Shown here one piece after another: positions 43,299 through 52,882 of a stretch of DNA of 64,000 bases (positions are counted from its first letter, which is position 1; each line of letters begins with the position of its first letter). The position numbers were made by a program, and so were the translations under genes. The DNA comes from Bacteroidota bacterium. Its GTDB lineage: Bacteria > Bacteroidota > Ignavibacteria > UBA10030 > UBA8401. The notes beneath the pieces are model-generated. The model did no database searches and was not told the origin of the DNA. It was given only the letters and a program-made list of their open reading frames with translations. Where the stretch lies: contig JAJYOK010000014.1 of the NCBI GenBank assembly GCA_021796215.1, forward strand, positions 23,602-87,601, read 5' to 3'.

Positions 43299-44036
43299 AT
43301 GTCAGAAGTAGTTCTTGAAGCCGAAGTTCGTCAGGACACGGGCAAACACGCAAAGCACGTTCGCAGGGAAGGAAAAGTTCCCGGCGTATATTACGCTCAC
43401 GGCGAAAGCAATATCAACATTTCCGTGGAACCGTTATCTCTCCGCCCGGTCGTGTACACTTCCGAAACGCATATCATCAACTTGAAGCTAAAATCCGGTG
43501 AAGTGAAAAAATGTATTCTCCGCGATATTCAGTTCGACCCTGTCTCGGATCTGCCGGTGCATTTTGATCTTCAGGGCGTTCGTGCCGATGAAGAATTGAC
43601 AATTGAAATACCGGTGATGCTCGTCGGAATTCCAAAAGGCGTGAAAGACGGCGGTACAACACAGCACGTAATGCACAGGCTCAAAATTTCATGTCTGCCA
43701 AAATTTATCCCCGAACATGTCGAGGTGAATATTGAGCAACTCGGCATCAACGATTCTATTCACGTTCGAGACGTCAAACTTGAGAATGTGAAAGTCCTCG
43801 AGAACCAATCGAGCACAATCGTCGCTGTCGTTCCTCCGACCATTCTTAAAGAAGAAACTCCTGCTGAGGCGGCGGCAGTTGTGGCAGAACCGGAAGTTAT
43901 TGGTAAAGGTAAGAAAGTTGAAGAAGGCGAGGAAGGTGCAGCACCTGCTCAACCTGCAGGACAAACTCAAGCAGCACCGGCACAAGCAGCAGCGCCCGCG
44001 AAACCTGCAGCGTCTTCAAAGAAAGAAAAGAAATAA
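43299..44036 (+). CDS. rplY: 50S ribosomal protein L25 (CTC form)
   Basis: 245-aa long L25/Ctc protein that binds 5S rRNA. The L25 domain is about 1-95 and the TL5-type beta domain about 96-185. The last 60 residues are an Ala/Pro/Gln/Lys-rich, low-complexity tail longer than usual. A good AAGGAG precedes the ATG. It lies in a prs-rplY-pth order. Confidence 0.93.
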   Translation: MSEVVLEAEVRQDTGKHAKHVRREGKVPGVYYAHGESNINISVEPLSLRPVVYTSETHIINLKLKSGEVKKCILRDIQFDPVSDLPVHFDLQGVRADEELTIEIPVMLVGIPKGVKDGGTTQHVMHRLKISCLPKFIPEHVEVNIEQLGINDSIHVRDVKLENVKVLENQSSTIVAVVPPTILKEETPAEAAAVVAEPEVIGKGKKVEEGEEGAAPAQPAGQTQAAPAQAAAPAKPAASSKKEKK

Positions 44037-44061
44037 GCTGACCGATTTTTTCCCTTTCTTT

Positions 44062-44083
44062 TCCCGAAGGGATCCCTTTGGGA
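44062..44083. repeat. tandem pair of TCCC-NNN-GGGA palindromes
   Basis: TCCCGAAGGGA (44062-44072) abuts TCCCTTTGGGA (44073-44083) between rplY and pth. Same family as at 316-326, 390-400, 2521-2531, 14388-14398, 20615-20625, 46063-46073 and 46124-46134. Confidence 0.75.
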
Positions 44084-44128
44084 AAAGAAATCGTTCTTTG
44101 ACAAATGCCGAAGGCATGACGTTGGAAC

Positions 44129-44716
44129 ATGAAATGTATTGTTGGTTTAGGCAATCCCGGAAGAGAATACGCTGATACAAGGCACAATGCCGGATTCCGC
44201 ATCATTGCTTTATTGACCAACATGCTGAAGATATCGTTGAAGCCCGGCAAGGGCGAATTTCTTTTCGGTAAAGGTATGTATAGCGATTCGGAAGTTCTTC
44301 TTGTTGTTCCATTGACATACATGAACGATAGCGGCGTTGCGGTTCGTGATGTGATCGAACAATTCGGGATTGAGTTGGGCGATCTGCTTCTTGTATATGA
44401 CGATTTCCAATTACCGCTCGGGCAATTGAGATTCCGCGAGAATGGCTCCGATGGCGGACACAATGGAATGGCTTCAGTCATTTATCACCTGAATACAGAA
44501 GAAATTCAGCGACTTCGCATCGGAATCGGCGGCGCCTCACTGCCGAACGAAAACCGGAAAGATCAGATGGCTGATTATGTTCTTGCTCCATTTGAAAAAG
44601 ATGAGGAGCCGATTATTACTGCCGCGGTTAATCGTGCAGCAACGGCCGTTCAGGAATGGATACAGCACGGCATCGTTTACACAATGAATAGATTTAATGC
44701 AACACTAAACAATTAA
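44129..44716 (+). CDS. pth: peptidyl-tRNA hydrolase
   Basis: Recycles peptidyl-tRNA released from stalled ribosomes. The catalytic histidine is in NPGREYADTRHNAGF (about residue 20); the GDLLLVYDDFQLPLGQLR and GSDGGHNGMASV blocks are diagnostic. Length 195 aa is normal. The ATG has no strong Shine-Dalgarno in view; GGCATGACGTTGGAAC lies upstream. It follows rplY. Confidence 0.96.
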   Translation: MKCIVGLGNPGREYADTRHNAGFRIIALLTNMLKISLKPGKGEFLFGKGMYSDSEVLLVVPLTYMNDSGVAVRDVIEQFGIELGDLLLVYDDFQLPLGQLRFRENGSDGGHNGMASVIYHLNTEEIQRLRIGIGGASLPNENRKDQMADYVLAPFEKDEEPIITAAVNRAATAVQEWIQHGIVYTMNRFNATLNN

Positions 44717-44732
44717 TTAACAACCCTGCTCT

Positions 44733-44815
44733 TCTTCGTGGCGCTGAAGGCGCAACAAAAGGAAGGGCCGCCCCGCCAAAAGAACGGCGGGCAAGTATTC
44801 ACAGTCCAAAGGAGG
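44733..44815 (+). promoter_or_regulatory. rpsF leader with hairpins and a strong ribosome binding site
   Basis: Holds GGCGC-TGAA-GGCGC-like and CCCGCC-AAAAGAAC-GGCGGG (44772-44791) hairpins and then AAAGGAGG (44808-44815), which fixes the TTG start of rpsF at 44823. A hairpin in this place could be an S6/S18 autoregulatory site, but I cannot match the known motif. Confidence 0.4.
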
Positions 44816-44822
44816 ATGTAGC

Positions 44823-45215
44823 TTGGAAAACGAAAAAAAGACGTACGAGACCACGTTCATTATCAACGCAACGCTGGAAGATCCGCAGGTCGAAGCGGCG
44901 ATAGAGAAAGTGAAAGAACTCATTACAAAAAACGACGGGGAAATTATCGCCGTGGAAAAATGGGGAAGAAAACGCCTCGCTTATTCCATCAAGAAAAAGA
45001 ATAATGGTTACTATACGCTGATCGAATTCCGCGCACCGGGCGACCTTGTAGCGAAGCTTGAGCGGTATTATCAATTGGACGAGCAAACTTTACGTTACCT
45101 CACAGTTCAATTGGATAAAAAGGCATTGAAGGCAAAAGAACTGGCGGCGCAGCGTGCAACAATTGCCGAGCCAACCGGAGAAAATCCCCCGGTCGAAACG
45201 CAGCCGGCGGCGTAA
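44823..45215 (+). CDS. rpsF: 30S ribosomal protein S6
   Basis: 130-aa S6 protein that pairs with S18 on the small subunit. It begins ENEKKTYETTFIINATLED; the KWGRKRLAYSIKKKNNGYYTL block (about 41-61) is diagnostic. The start is TTG at 44823, 7 bases after a GGAGG, with no ATG in the proper place. The C-terminal tail is Ala/Pro/Glu-rich. rpsR and rplI follow, with no ssb gene between them. Confidence 0.95.
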   Translation: MENEKKTYETTFIINATLEDPQVEAAIEKVKELITKNDGEIIAVEKWGRKRLAYSIKKKNNGYYTLIEFRAPGDLVAKLERYYQLDEQTLRYLTVQLDKKALKAKELAAQRATIAEPTGENPPVETQPAA

Positions 45216-45254
45216 CCATCTTTTTAAAAATCTAAAAAACGAAGGAGAATAATC

Positions 45255-45548
45255 GTGGCTTTTAGAAATGACAGAACGAGAGACGAATCTGAACGCGGAA
45301 GAGAACGGCGTGAACGGCGCGAAAATCAAGTTAAGAAAGTGCGCACATGCCGTTTTTGCGATGCCAAAGAAATCTACATTGACTACAAAGACGAAAAGAG
45401 GCTTCACCGGTTCGTTTCAGAACAGGGAAAAATAATTCCCAAACGCATCACCGGAACCTGCGCGAAGCACCAGCGTCAATTAGTCACAGCAATTAAGCGC
45501 GCGCGGCATCTCGCATTGCTGCCGTTCGTTTCCGATGCCATTAAGTAA
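45255..45548 (+). CDS. rpsR: 30S ribosomal protein S18
   Basis: 97-aa S18. The N-terminus is an Arg/Glu-rich extension of about 28 residues ([18 protein letters not shown]). The family core follows: [18 protein letters not shown], then [13 protein letters not shown] and [18 protein letters not shown] pair could hold zinc. Good GAAGGAG ribosome binding site. Between rpsF and rplI. Confidence 0.96.
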   Translation: MAFRNDRTRDESERGRERRERRENQVKKVRTCRFCDAKEIYIDYKDEKRLHRFVSEQGKIIPKRITGTCAKHQRQLVTAIKRARHLALLPFVSDAIK

Positions 45549-45583
45549 TTCGTCAGATTTTCTATCGAACAGTTGGAGAACTT

Positions 45584-46027
45584 ATGAAAGTTATTTTGCG
45601 TCAAGATTTTGAAACCTTAGGAAAAATCGGCGACGTTGTGGATGTCAAAGACGGTTACGCGCGTAATTATCTTATTCCGCGCAACATTGTCTTTCGCGCA
45701 ACACCGAATAATTTGAACGCGCTTGAAGAAGAAAAAAAGCAGCATGTCCGGCAGGAACAAAAGCAGATGAAGGAAGCGGATAAGCTGCGCGCGGAAATTG
45801 AAAAAGTGTCGCTGACCATCACCATGAAAGTCGGCGAAGATGACAAACTTTTCGGCTCCGTCACATCGCAAATGATTGCCGACGCGTTAAAGGAAAAGAA
45901 CTTTACCGTTGACAAACGAAGTATCGAACTTGAGGAGCCGATCAAAACGCTCGGTATTTTTGAAGTGCCGCTGAAAATTCACAGCAGCGTGGCGGCAAAA
46001 ATCAAAGTATGGGTTGTCCGCGAATAA
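45584..46027 (+). CDS. rplI: 50S ribosomal protein L9
   Basis: 147-aa L9. N-terminal domain MKVILRQDFETLGKIGDVVDV then GYARNYLIPR (about 25-34), a long central helix rich in Glu/Lys/Gln, and a C-terminal domain with DDKLFGSVTSQMIADAL. Ends the prs-rplY-pth-rpsF-rpsR-rplI run at a terminator. Confidence 0.97.
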   Translation: MKVILRQDFETLGKIGDVVDVKDGYARNYLIPRNIVFRATPNNLNALEEEKKQHVRQEQKQMKEADKLRAEIEKVSLTITMKVGEDDKLFGSVTSQMIADALKEKNFTVDKRSIELEEPIKTLGIFEVPLKIHSSVAAKIKVWVVRE

Positions 46028-46049
46028 AAATTTCCAGTATGTAGAACGC

Positions 46050-46094
46050 ACCCCGTTGAAAATCCCGTTGGGACTGCGGCGGGGTATTTTTTTT
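46050..46094 (+). terminator. terminator after rplI
   Basis: Outer stem ACCCCG (46050-46055) with CGGGGT (46080-46085) followed by ATTTTTTTT. The loop contains the palindrome TCCCGTTGGGA, so the structure is branched. Confidence 0.7.
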
Positions 46095-46123
46095 GTGGTC
46101 AGCTTACCTTTGCACATTGAATA

Positions 46124-46134
46124 TCCCTTCGGGA
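46124..46134. repeat. TCCC-TTC-GGGA palindrome before argH
   Basis: It lies 14 bases before the argH ATG and partly overlaps the GGGAAAGGA that serves as ribosome binding site, so folding could hide that site. Confidence 0.6.
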
Positions 46135-46147
46135 AAGGAATTGTTTC

Positions 46148-47551
46148 ATGCCGTATTCGAAACCGTTATGGAGCGGACGTTTCAAAGAGCCATTGTCGGA
46201 AATCGCACTGAAGTTTTCATCGTCTATTGATTTCGACAAAAAACTGTACCAGGAAGATATTGCAGGAAGCATCGCACACGTTGAGATGCTTGCCGCAACA
46301 AAAATCATTTCGTCGGAAGAAGGCAGGCGCATCCGCACAGCCTTGAAAGAAATTGCAAAGGAAATTGACGCAGGGCATTTAGACCTGTCGTGGGAAAAGG
46401 AAGATATTCATCTCGCCATTGAGCAGCGGCTGATACAAAAAATAGGTTCTATCGGCGGGAAATTGCATGCGGGACGCAGCCGCAACGATCAAATTGCGCT
46501 CGATGAACGCCTTTATCTTCGCACTGCAATTCATGAACTGCAAAAACTTATTACACAACTTCAGCGAGTGCTGCTTTATCACGCAGAAAAATATTTCCGC
46601 GTAATCATCCCCGGCTATACGCACATGCAGCGCGCTCAACCTATTTACCTTTCTCACCATTTTCTTGCATACATTTCAATGCTTGACCGCGACTTTGAAC
46701 GGTTAAGCGACTGCCGCAAGCGCGCCAATAAACTTCCGCTCGGTGCCGCGGCATTGGCCGGAACATCGCTTCCGATTGACCGCAACATGGTCGCACGAAA
46801 ATTGGGCTTCGATGGAATTGTGGAGAACAGCATGGATGCGGTGAGCGACCGCGATTACCTGATTGAGTTCATCTCGGTATGCAGCACAATTATGATCCAT
46901 CTCAGCAGATTCGCTGAAGAGCTGGTGTTGTGGTCTTCACAGGAATTTTCCTTTGCAACAATTGACGATGCGTATTCCACCGGCAGCAGCATTATGCCGC
47001 AAAAGAAGAATCCGGATATGGCAGAGCTCGTCCGCGGGAAAACGGGAAGAGTATTCGGCAGTCTCACAGCTATTCTCACCATTATGAAAGCATTGCCGCT
47101 TGCGTATAACCGCGACATGCAGGAAGATAAAATCCCGTTCTTCGATGCCGTTACGACAACACGCGAATGTCTTTTCATGTTTTCTCATATTCTTGTGCAC
47201 ACACATTTCAACAAGAATAGATTTGAAGATGAATTGAAGCACGACTTCCTCACTGCGACAGATGTAGCAGAATATCTCGTTCAGAAAGGTGTACCTTTCC
47301 GCGAAGCTCATTCTGCCACAGGAAAGATTGTCGCGTATGCAGTTGAACACAAGAAAAGTTTGGATCAACTGACTCTGAAAGAATTCAAGCACTACTCAAA
47401 GAATTTCTCTGATGATGTCATCAACGTGCTCGACCCGCATAAGTCCGTTGAGCACAAAAAATCTGCCGGCAGCACATCGCCCAATGAAGTGAAGAAGCAA
47501 ATTGTGCATTGGACCCGCGCTTTGAAAAACAGAAAACTCTCCGCCCAATAA
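46148..47551 (+). CDS. argH: argininosuccinate lyase
   Basis: Last enzyme of arginine synthesis, releasing arginine and fumarate. Fumarase/aspartase-superfamily signature GSSIMPQKKNPD (near 278-289), substrate loop LHAGRSRNDQIALD (near 109-122), and GYTHMQRAQPI (near 157-167). Length 467 aa is normal. argG and other arg genes are not in the window. Followed by a MITE-like element. Confidence 0.97.
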   Translation: MPYSKPLWSGRFKEPLSEIALKFSSSIDFDKKLYQEDIAGSIAHVEMLAATKIISSEEGRRIRTALKEIAKEIDAGHLDLSWEKEDIHLAIEQRLIQKIGSIGGKLHAGRSRNDQIALDERLYLRTAIHELQKLITQLQRVLLYHAEKYFRVIIPGYTHMQRAQPIYLSHHFLAYISMLDRDFERLSDCRKRANKLPLGAAALAGTSLPIDRNMVARKLGFDGIVENSMDAVSDRDYLIEFISVCSTIMIHLSRFAEELVLWSSQEFSFATIDDAYSTGSSIMPQKKNPDMAELVRGKTGRVFGSLTAILTIMKALPLAYNRDMQEDKIPFFDAVTTTRECLFMFSHILVHTHFNKNRFEDELKHDFLTATDVAEYLVQKGVPFREAHSATGKIVAYAVEHKKSLDQLTLKEFKHYSKNFSDDVINVLDPHKSVEHKKSAGSTSPNEVKKQIVHWTRALKNRKLSAQ

Positions 47552-47587
47552 GACGGCGGATTTGCAACAGTAACAATTCATCATTTA

Positions 47588-47741
47588 ACTGAAGTTATGC
47601 AAAGTGGTGTTTTAAAGAACTAAGCCACAGGTTTGTCATTCCCGCGAAGGCGGGAATCCATGTTTTGATTTAGATTCTGCAAATGGATTCCCGGCATAAA
47701 CGTTCGGGAATGACACTGCTCTTGTTTTGCGTAACTTCAGT
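47588..47741. mobile_element. MITE-like element, copy 4 (non-coding)
   Basis: Terminal inverted repeats ACTGAAGTTATGCAAA and TTTGCGTAACTTCAGT (15 of 16 positions pair). The core is the GTCATTCCCGCG-AAGG-CGGGAATCC hairpin plus a second, inverted GGATTCCCGG...GGGAATGACA arm. Termini match the GTTAYGCARA motif of the elements at 4371 and 27452. With its flanks it fills the argH to DUF2911 gap. Confidence 0.65.
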
Positions 47742-47769
47742 CACTTAACATACTTCAAAGGAGGAATAT

Positions 47770-48654
47770 ATGAAAGACACCACCGTCCGGGTTTTTGCCA
47801 TCCCAAGGGGACTTTTAGTCGGCGTTCTTGCCGCACTGTTCCTGTTCGCTCAGGATTCATTCTCTCAGGGAGCGATTGTGCCCGCTTTTCCACGCATCAG
47901 CGAAGGCGCAAGCGTTTCGCAAGTGATCGGAATTTCCGAAGTCACTGTCTCCTACCATCGGCCTGGCGTGAAGGGAAGAAAAATTTGGGGAGGACTCGTT
48001 CCATATAACACCGTGTGGAGATCAGGCGCTAACGAAGCGACGACCGTTACCTTCAGCGATGATGTTGAAATCGAAGGACACAAGTTATCAGCCGGAACGT
48101 ACGGTTTCTTTACAATTCCCGGCGAGAAAGAATGGACAATTATTTTCAATTCTCAAGCGAAACAATGGGGCGCCTTCAATTATGATTCAACAAAAGATGT
48201 ACTGCGATTTACTGTAACGCCGGAAGCTTCACCGTTTCAAGAGTGGATGTCATACAGCTTCACCGATTTGACCATAAACTCCGCGCGGTTTGTTTTGTCT
48301 TGGGAAAAGTTAGCAATTGGCTTCACGATTAAAATTGATACTGACGCGAAGCTTGCGTCGAACATGAAATCGCTCGTAGCAAACTCATGGCAGTCGCTGA
48401 ACAGCTACGCCCGCTATTGCCTCGACAATAAAGTTCATTGGGATGATGCAATGCAATACATTGACAAATCTATTGCTCTCAATGAAAATTACACGAACCT
48501 GAGAACAAAAGCAGAGTTGCTTGCCCAAGGAGAGAAATATAAAGAAGCAGTTGCCGTCGGCGAAAAAGCAATTGAAGCGGGAAAGAACCGTACAAGCGGA
48601 GAGATGAATGTCAGTTCGCTGCAAAAGCTCGTTGCAGAGTGGAAGAAGAAATAA
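47770..48654 (+). CDS. exported DUF2911 protein with TPR-like C-terminus
   Basis: 294-aa secreted protein. Signal peptide (about 1-33, hydrophobic LLVGVLAALFLFA, cleavage near SFSQG). DUF2911 domain about 45-195, with VSYHRPGVKGRKIWGGLVPY and LSAGTYGFFTIPGEKEWTIIF, followed by a helical, TPR-like part (about 200-294). Common in Bacteroidota and relatives; function unknown. The gene lies just after a MITE-like element and has an AAAGGAGG ribosome binding site. Confidence 0.88.
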   Translation: MKDTTVRVFAIPRGLLVGVLAALFLFAQDSFSQGAIVPAFPRISEGASVSQVIGISEVTVSYHRPGVKGRKIWGGLVPYNTVWRSGANEATTVTFSDDVEIEGHKLSAGTYGFFTIPGEKEWTIIFNSQAKQWGAFNYDSTKDVLRFTVTPEASPFQEWMSYSFTDLTINSARFVLSWEKLAIGFTIKIDTDAKLASNMKSLVANSWQSLNSYARYCLDNKVHWDDAMQYIDKSIALNENYTNLRTKAELLAQGEKYKEAVAVGEKAIEAGKNRTSGEMNVSSLQKLVAEWKKK

Positions 48655-48660
48655 AACTGA

Positions 48661-48691
48661 GATGGAGTCCACCTTTAAGGTGGACTCCATC
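48661..48691. terminator. long perfect palindrome, probable bidirectional terminator
   Basis: Arms GATGGAGTCCACCTT and AAGGTGGACTCCATC (15 of 15) around one T, between convergent genes. A short TTT follows on the plus side. It is also a member of the dispersed family seen inside the VOC gene at 30751-30779. Confidence 0.65.
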
Positions 48692-48709
48692 TTTGCAAAG
48701 AGAGATTTT

Positions 48710-49918
48710 CTAGCACTTAATCTTCACAATCTCCTGCTGAATCGGCTGACCGGGAATGAGCACATTCCAATTCTCAGCAACATAGACATCAATTTCCAAT
48801 CGCACACCGAATTCACCCGGCAAATAAATTCCCGGCTCGATTGAAAAACACGTCTGCGGAATAATTTCTCTTTCATCCATCGTTTCGATGTTGTCAATGT
48901 TCGCGCCGTTGCCGTGCACTTCTTCACCGATATTGTGTCCTGTGCGGTGAATGAAATATTCTCCGTATCCATGACCGGCAATATAATTCCGCGCAACATC
49001 ATCAACATCACAGCCGCGGACTTTCTTTCCTGCGGCAAACGATTTCTTCAAATAGTCCACCGCGGCATCGCGCGAGCCTTTCACGGTTTCAAAAATCTGC
49101 TGATACTTTGGCGGAATCGTTTCGCCCGCATACGCAATCCATGTAATATCTGCATAGACCGATCCCGGCGTATTCAATTTCGCCCACAAATCAATCAGCA
49201 CATAATCACCTTTGTGAATTTCAGTGTTGATTTCTTTCGTCGGCTCGTAATGCGGGTTCGCGCCGTTCGCATTCACCGAACAGTTTGGCGCATCGTCGTA
49301 TTGCAATCCGTTAGCGATAAAAAATTCGACCATCTTTTGCTGAACATCATACTCCGTCACTTTCTGTCCGCCGCGCAGCTTTTCTCCAATGAAGCCAAAC
49401 GCAACATCAACGGTTTTCCGGAGAATATCTGCCGCTTTGAACTGCCCGTCACGCTGTTCGTCAGTCCATCGCGCTTCAAAAAACTGAACGATGCTCGCCG
49501 AAGAAACAACTTCAACACCGAACGAGCGGACAAGCTCCACCGTGCCCGCATCAACTTTCGCCACATAGGGAATTGCATTGTTTGGAGAATATTCCATTGC
49601 AACTTTCTTCGTCCCGCTCAATGCTTTCTTCAATCCTTCGTGGAGCGACTTCCAGCTGACATACACAGTTTTTTCACCGGGAAGATGATCAAGATTGTAC
49701 TGTTCAATGCCGTGAACCAATTTTTTCGGCGTTCCGTTTGCGGGAATGAAATAAAAATAGCGGCGCATTTGTGTTAAATGCGCGGGCAACTGGAGTATCT
49801 TCGATGCAAAAATATTCGATTGGCGGAAATTGTAAAGCAGCCAGCCGTCGAGTTTTTGTTCTTTCAACGCTTGTTGAATTGCAGCGATACGTTCGTCGTG
49901 TGAGGAAACGACATTCAT
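48710..49918 (-). CDS. M24 family metallopeptidase (Xaa-Pro aminopeptidase-like)
   Basis: 402-aa pita-bread-fold peptidase. N-terminal creatinase-like domain (about 1-150), then the catalytic domain with metal ligands Asp in LIDLWAK, Asp in YADITW, His in HRTGHNIGEEVHG, Glu in FSIEPGIYLP and Glu in RLEIDVY. It should remove N-terminal residues before proline. The open frame extends 64 codons upstream into the groEL terminator; the ATG at 49918 is chosen because it begins family-like sequence. Transcribed after groEL but beyond a terminator. Confidence 0.88.
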   Translation of the reverse strand: MNVVSSHDERIAAIQQALKEQKLDGWLLYNFRQSNIFASKILQLPAHLTQMRRYFYFIPANGTPKKLVHGIEQYNLDHLPGEKTVYVSWKSLHEGLKKALSGTKKVAMEYSPNNAIPYVAKVDAGTVELVRSFGVEVVSSASIVQFFEARWTDEQRDGQFKAADILRKTVDVAFGFIGEKLRGGQKVTEYDVQQKMVEFFIANGLQYDDAPNCSVNANGANPHYEPTKEINTEIHKGDYVLIDLWAKLNTPGSVYADITWIAYAGETIPPKYQQIFETVKGSRDAAVDYLKKSFAAGKKVRGCDVDDVARNYIAGHGYGEYFIHRTGHNIGEEVHGNGANIDNIETMDEREIIPQTCFSIEPGIYLPGEFGVRLEIDVYVAENWNVLIPGQPIQQEIVKIKC

Positions 49919-49984
49919 GGAAGTACCTTTCAAATCTTGAAGAATAATTTTCTGTGAACAAAAAATAGACAAAAACGACCACAA

Positions 49985-50017
49985 ATAAAAATCCCCCGGC
50001 GTTAATGCCGAGGGATT
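49985..50017 (-). terminator. rho-independent terminator after groEL
   Basis: On the minus strand AATCCCTCGGC and GCCGGGGGATT pair around ATTAAC and lead into TTTTATTTG. Confidence 0.85.
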
Positions 50018-50039
50018 GTGTTTTTTAACGGTGAAGAGT

Positions 50040-51710
<1,671 letters not shown>

Positions 51711-51754
51711 TCAGTTTCAGATTGAAAATCCGCCATGCTTTTTCTTTGGGCGGA

Positions 51755-52051
51755 TTATTTCGGCATGATTGCAAAGATATCGCTCTCACGCATAATGAGC
51801 AATTCCTCACCGTCAACGGTCACTTCCGTGCCGGAATATTTTCCATACAGCACTTTGTCGCCGACTTTGATTTCCATCGGAACTTTTTTCCCTTCATCTG
51901 TCGTGCGACCGGGACCTGCGGCGATAACTTCGCCCCATACCGGCTTTTCTTTTGCCGTATCAGGAACGAAAAGGCCGCCTTTTGTCTTTTCTTCAGCGAC
52001 GGCTGGCCGTACCACTATTCTGTCAGCCAAGGGATGTAATTTCATAAACAA
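51755..52051 (-). CDS. groS: co-chaperonin GroES
   Basis: 98-aa lid of the GroEL cage. [22 protein letters not shown] includes the start of the mobile loop, followed by VIAAGPG and [14 protein letters not shown] strong AGGAGG ribosome binding site precedes the ATG. First gene of groES-groEL, under CIRCE. Confidence 0.98.
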   Translation of the reverse strand: MFMKLHPLADRIVVRPAVAEEKTKGGLFVPDTAKEKPVWGEVIAAGPGRTTDEGKKVPMEIKVGDKVLYGKYSGTEVTVDGEELLIMRESDIFAIMPK

Positions 52052-52108
52052 CCTCCTTTTATTTTTTGTAATGATTCGATTTGTGAGACCACGTTGAGTA
52101 GAATTGTA

Positions 52109-52135
52109 TTAGCACTCTTCATATGTGAGTGCTAA
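52109..52135 (-). promoter_or_regulatory. CIRCE operator (HrcA binding site)
   Basis: Perfect TTAGCACTC-N9-GAGTGCTAA at 52109-52117 and 52127-52135, upstream of groES. It is the binding site of the heat-shock repressor HrcA; hrcA itself is not in the window. Confidence 0.97.
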
Positions 52136-52163
52136 TATACAAACAAGAAGCCAAAAAGTCAAG
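52134..52163 (-). promoter_or_regulatory. groES-groEL promoter
   Basis: Minus-strand TTGACT (52163-52158) and TATATT (52139-52134) with an 18-base spacer (GTATAT would give 17). The -10 abuts the CIRCE palindrome, so HrcA would block initiation. Confidence 0.75.
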
Positions 52164-52180
52164 ATTTTAGAGGAAAACGG

Positions 52181-52873
52181 CTATTTTTCAGTTCCGGAGA
52201 TAATAAGCACAAACTCCCCTTTTATTGAACGACTTGAAAGAGTTGTGTGAAGTGAAGACAACGTGCCTCGTATAACCTCCTCAAACTTTTTTGAAATTTC
52301 TCTTGCTACTGCCGCTTCTCGGTCGCCGAGGACTTCGTGAAGCTCCTCCAGTGTTTTCAAAATTCTGTGCGGCGATTCGTAGAGAACAATCGTTCGGGAT
52401 TCGTTTTTCAATTCAAGTAGTTTCGTATGTCTTCCTTTTTTGTTCGGAAGGAAGCCTTCGAAGACAAACGAGCGCGTCGGCAATCCGCTGGCAACCAGCG
52501 CAGGAATAAACGCAGTTGGTCCCGGCAAAGCAACGACACGAATATTTTCCCGGACCGCCGCCGTGATAATCGAATATGCCGGATCGGAAATTCCCGGCGT
52601 CCCGGCATCGGAAATAATTGCAAGAGAATTTCCCTCTTTCAGCTTTTCAAGAAGCTGCGGCACACGAAGAGATTCATTCTGACTAAAAAAACTGACAAGC
52701 GGTTTGTGAATGGAGAGATGGTCAAGAAGGATTTTACTCGTACGTGTATCTTCCGCCGCAATGAGATCGACACCGGAAAGAATTTTGATCGCTCTTAAGG
52801 TGATGTCATCAAGATTGCCGATGGGAGTCGGAACGATATAAAGCGTTCCTGCAAGAATTTGTTCTTCAGACAT
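52181..52873 (-). CDS. rsmI: 16S rRNA (cytidine-1402-2'-O)-methyltransferase
   Basis: 230-aa SAM-dependent tetrapyrrole-methylase-fold enzyme modifying C1402 in the decoding centre. GTLYIVPTPIGNLDDITLRA at the N-terminus, EDTRTSKILLDH (about 42-53) and ISDAGTPGISDPAY (about 85-98) are diagnostic. Short relative to about 280 aa in E. coli; the C-terminal extension is missing. nadE lies 9 bases upstream on the same strand. Confidence 0.95.
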   Translation of the reverse strand: MSEEQILAGTLYIVPTPIGNLDDITLRAIKILSGVDLIAAEDTRTSKILLDHLSIHKPLVSFFSQNESLRVPQLLEKLKEGNSLAIISDAGTPGISDPAYSIITAAVRENIRVVALPGPTAFIPALVASGLPTRSFVFEGFLPNKKGRHTKLLELKNESRTIVLYESPHRILKTLEELHEVLGDREAAVAREISKKFEEVIRGTLSSLHTTLSSRSIKGEFVLIISGTEK

Positions 52874-52882
52874 AGCTGATGA

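Noticed and set aside
44733..44822. A riboswitch or S6/S18 binding motif before rpsF
   Set aside because: Only generic GC hairpins are visible; the known motif could not be matched, so only a leader is annotated.
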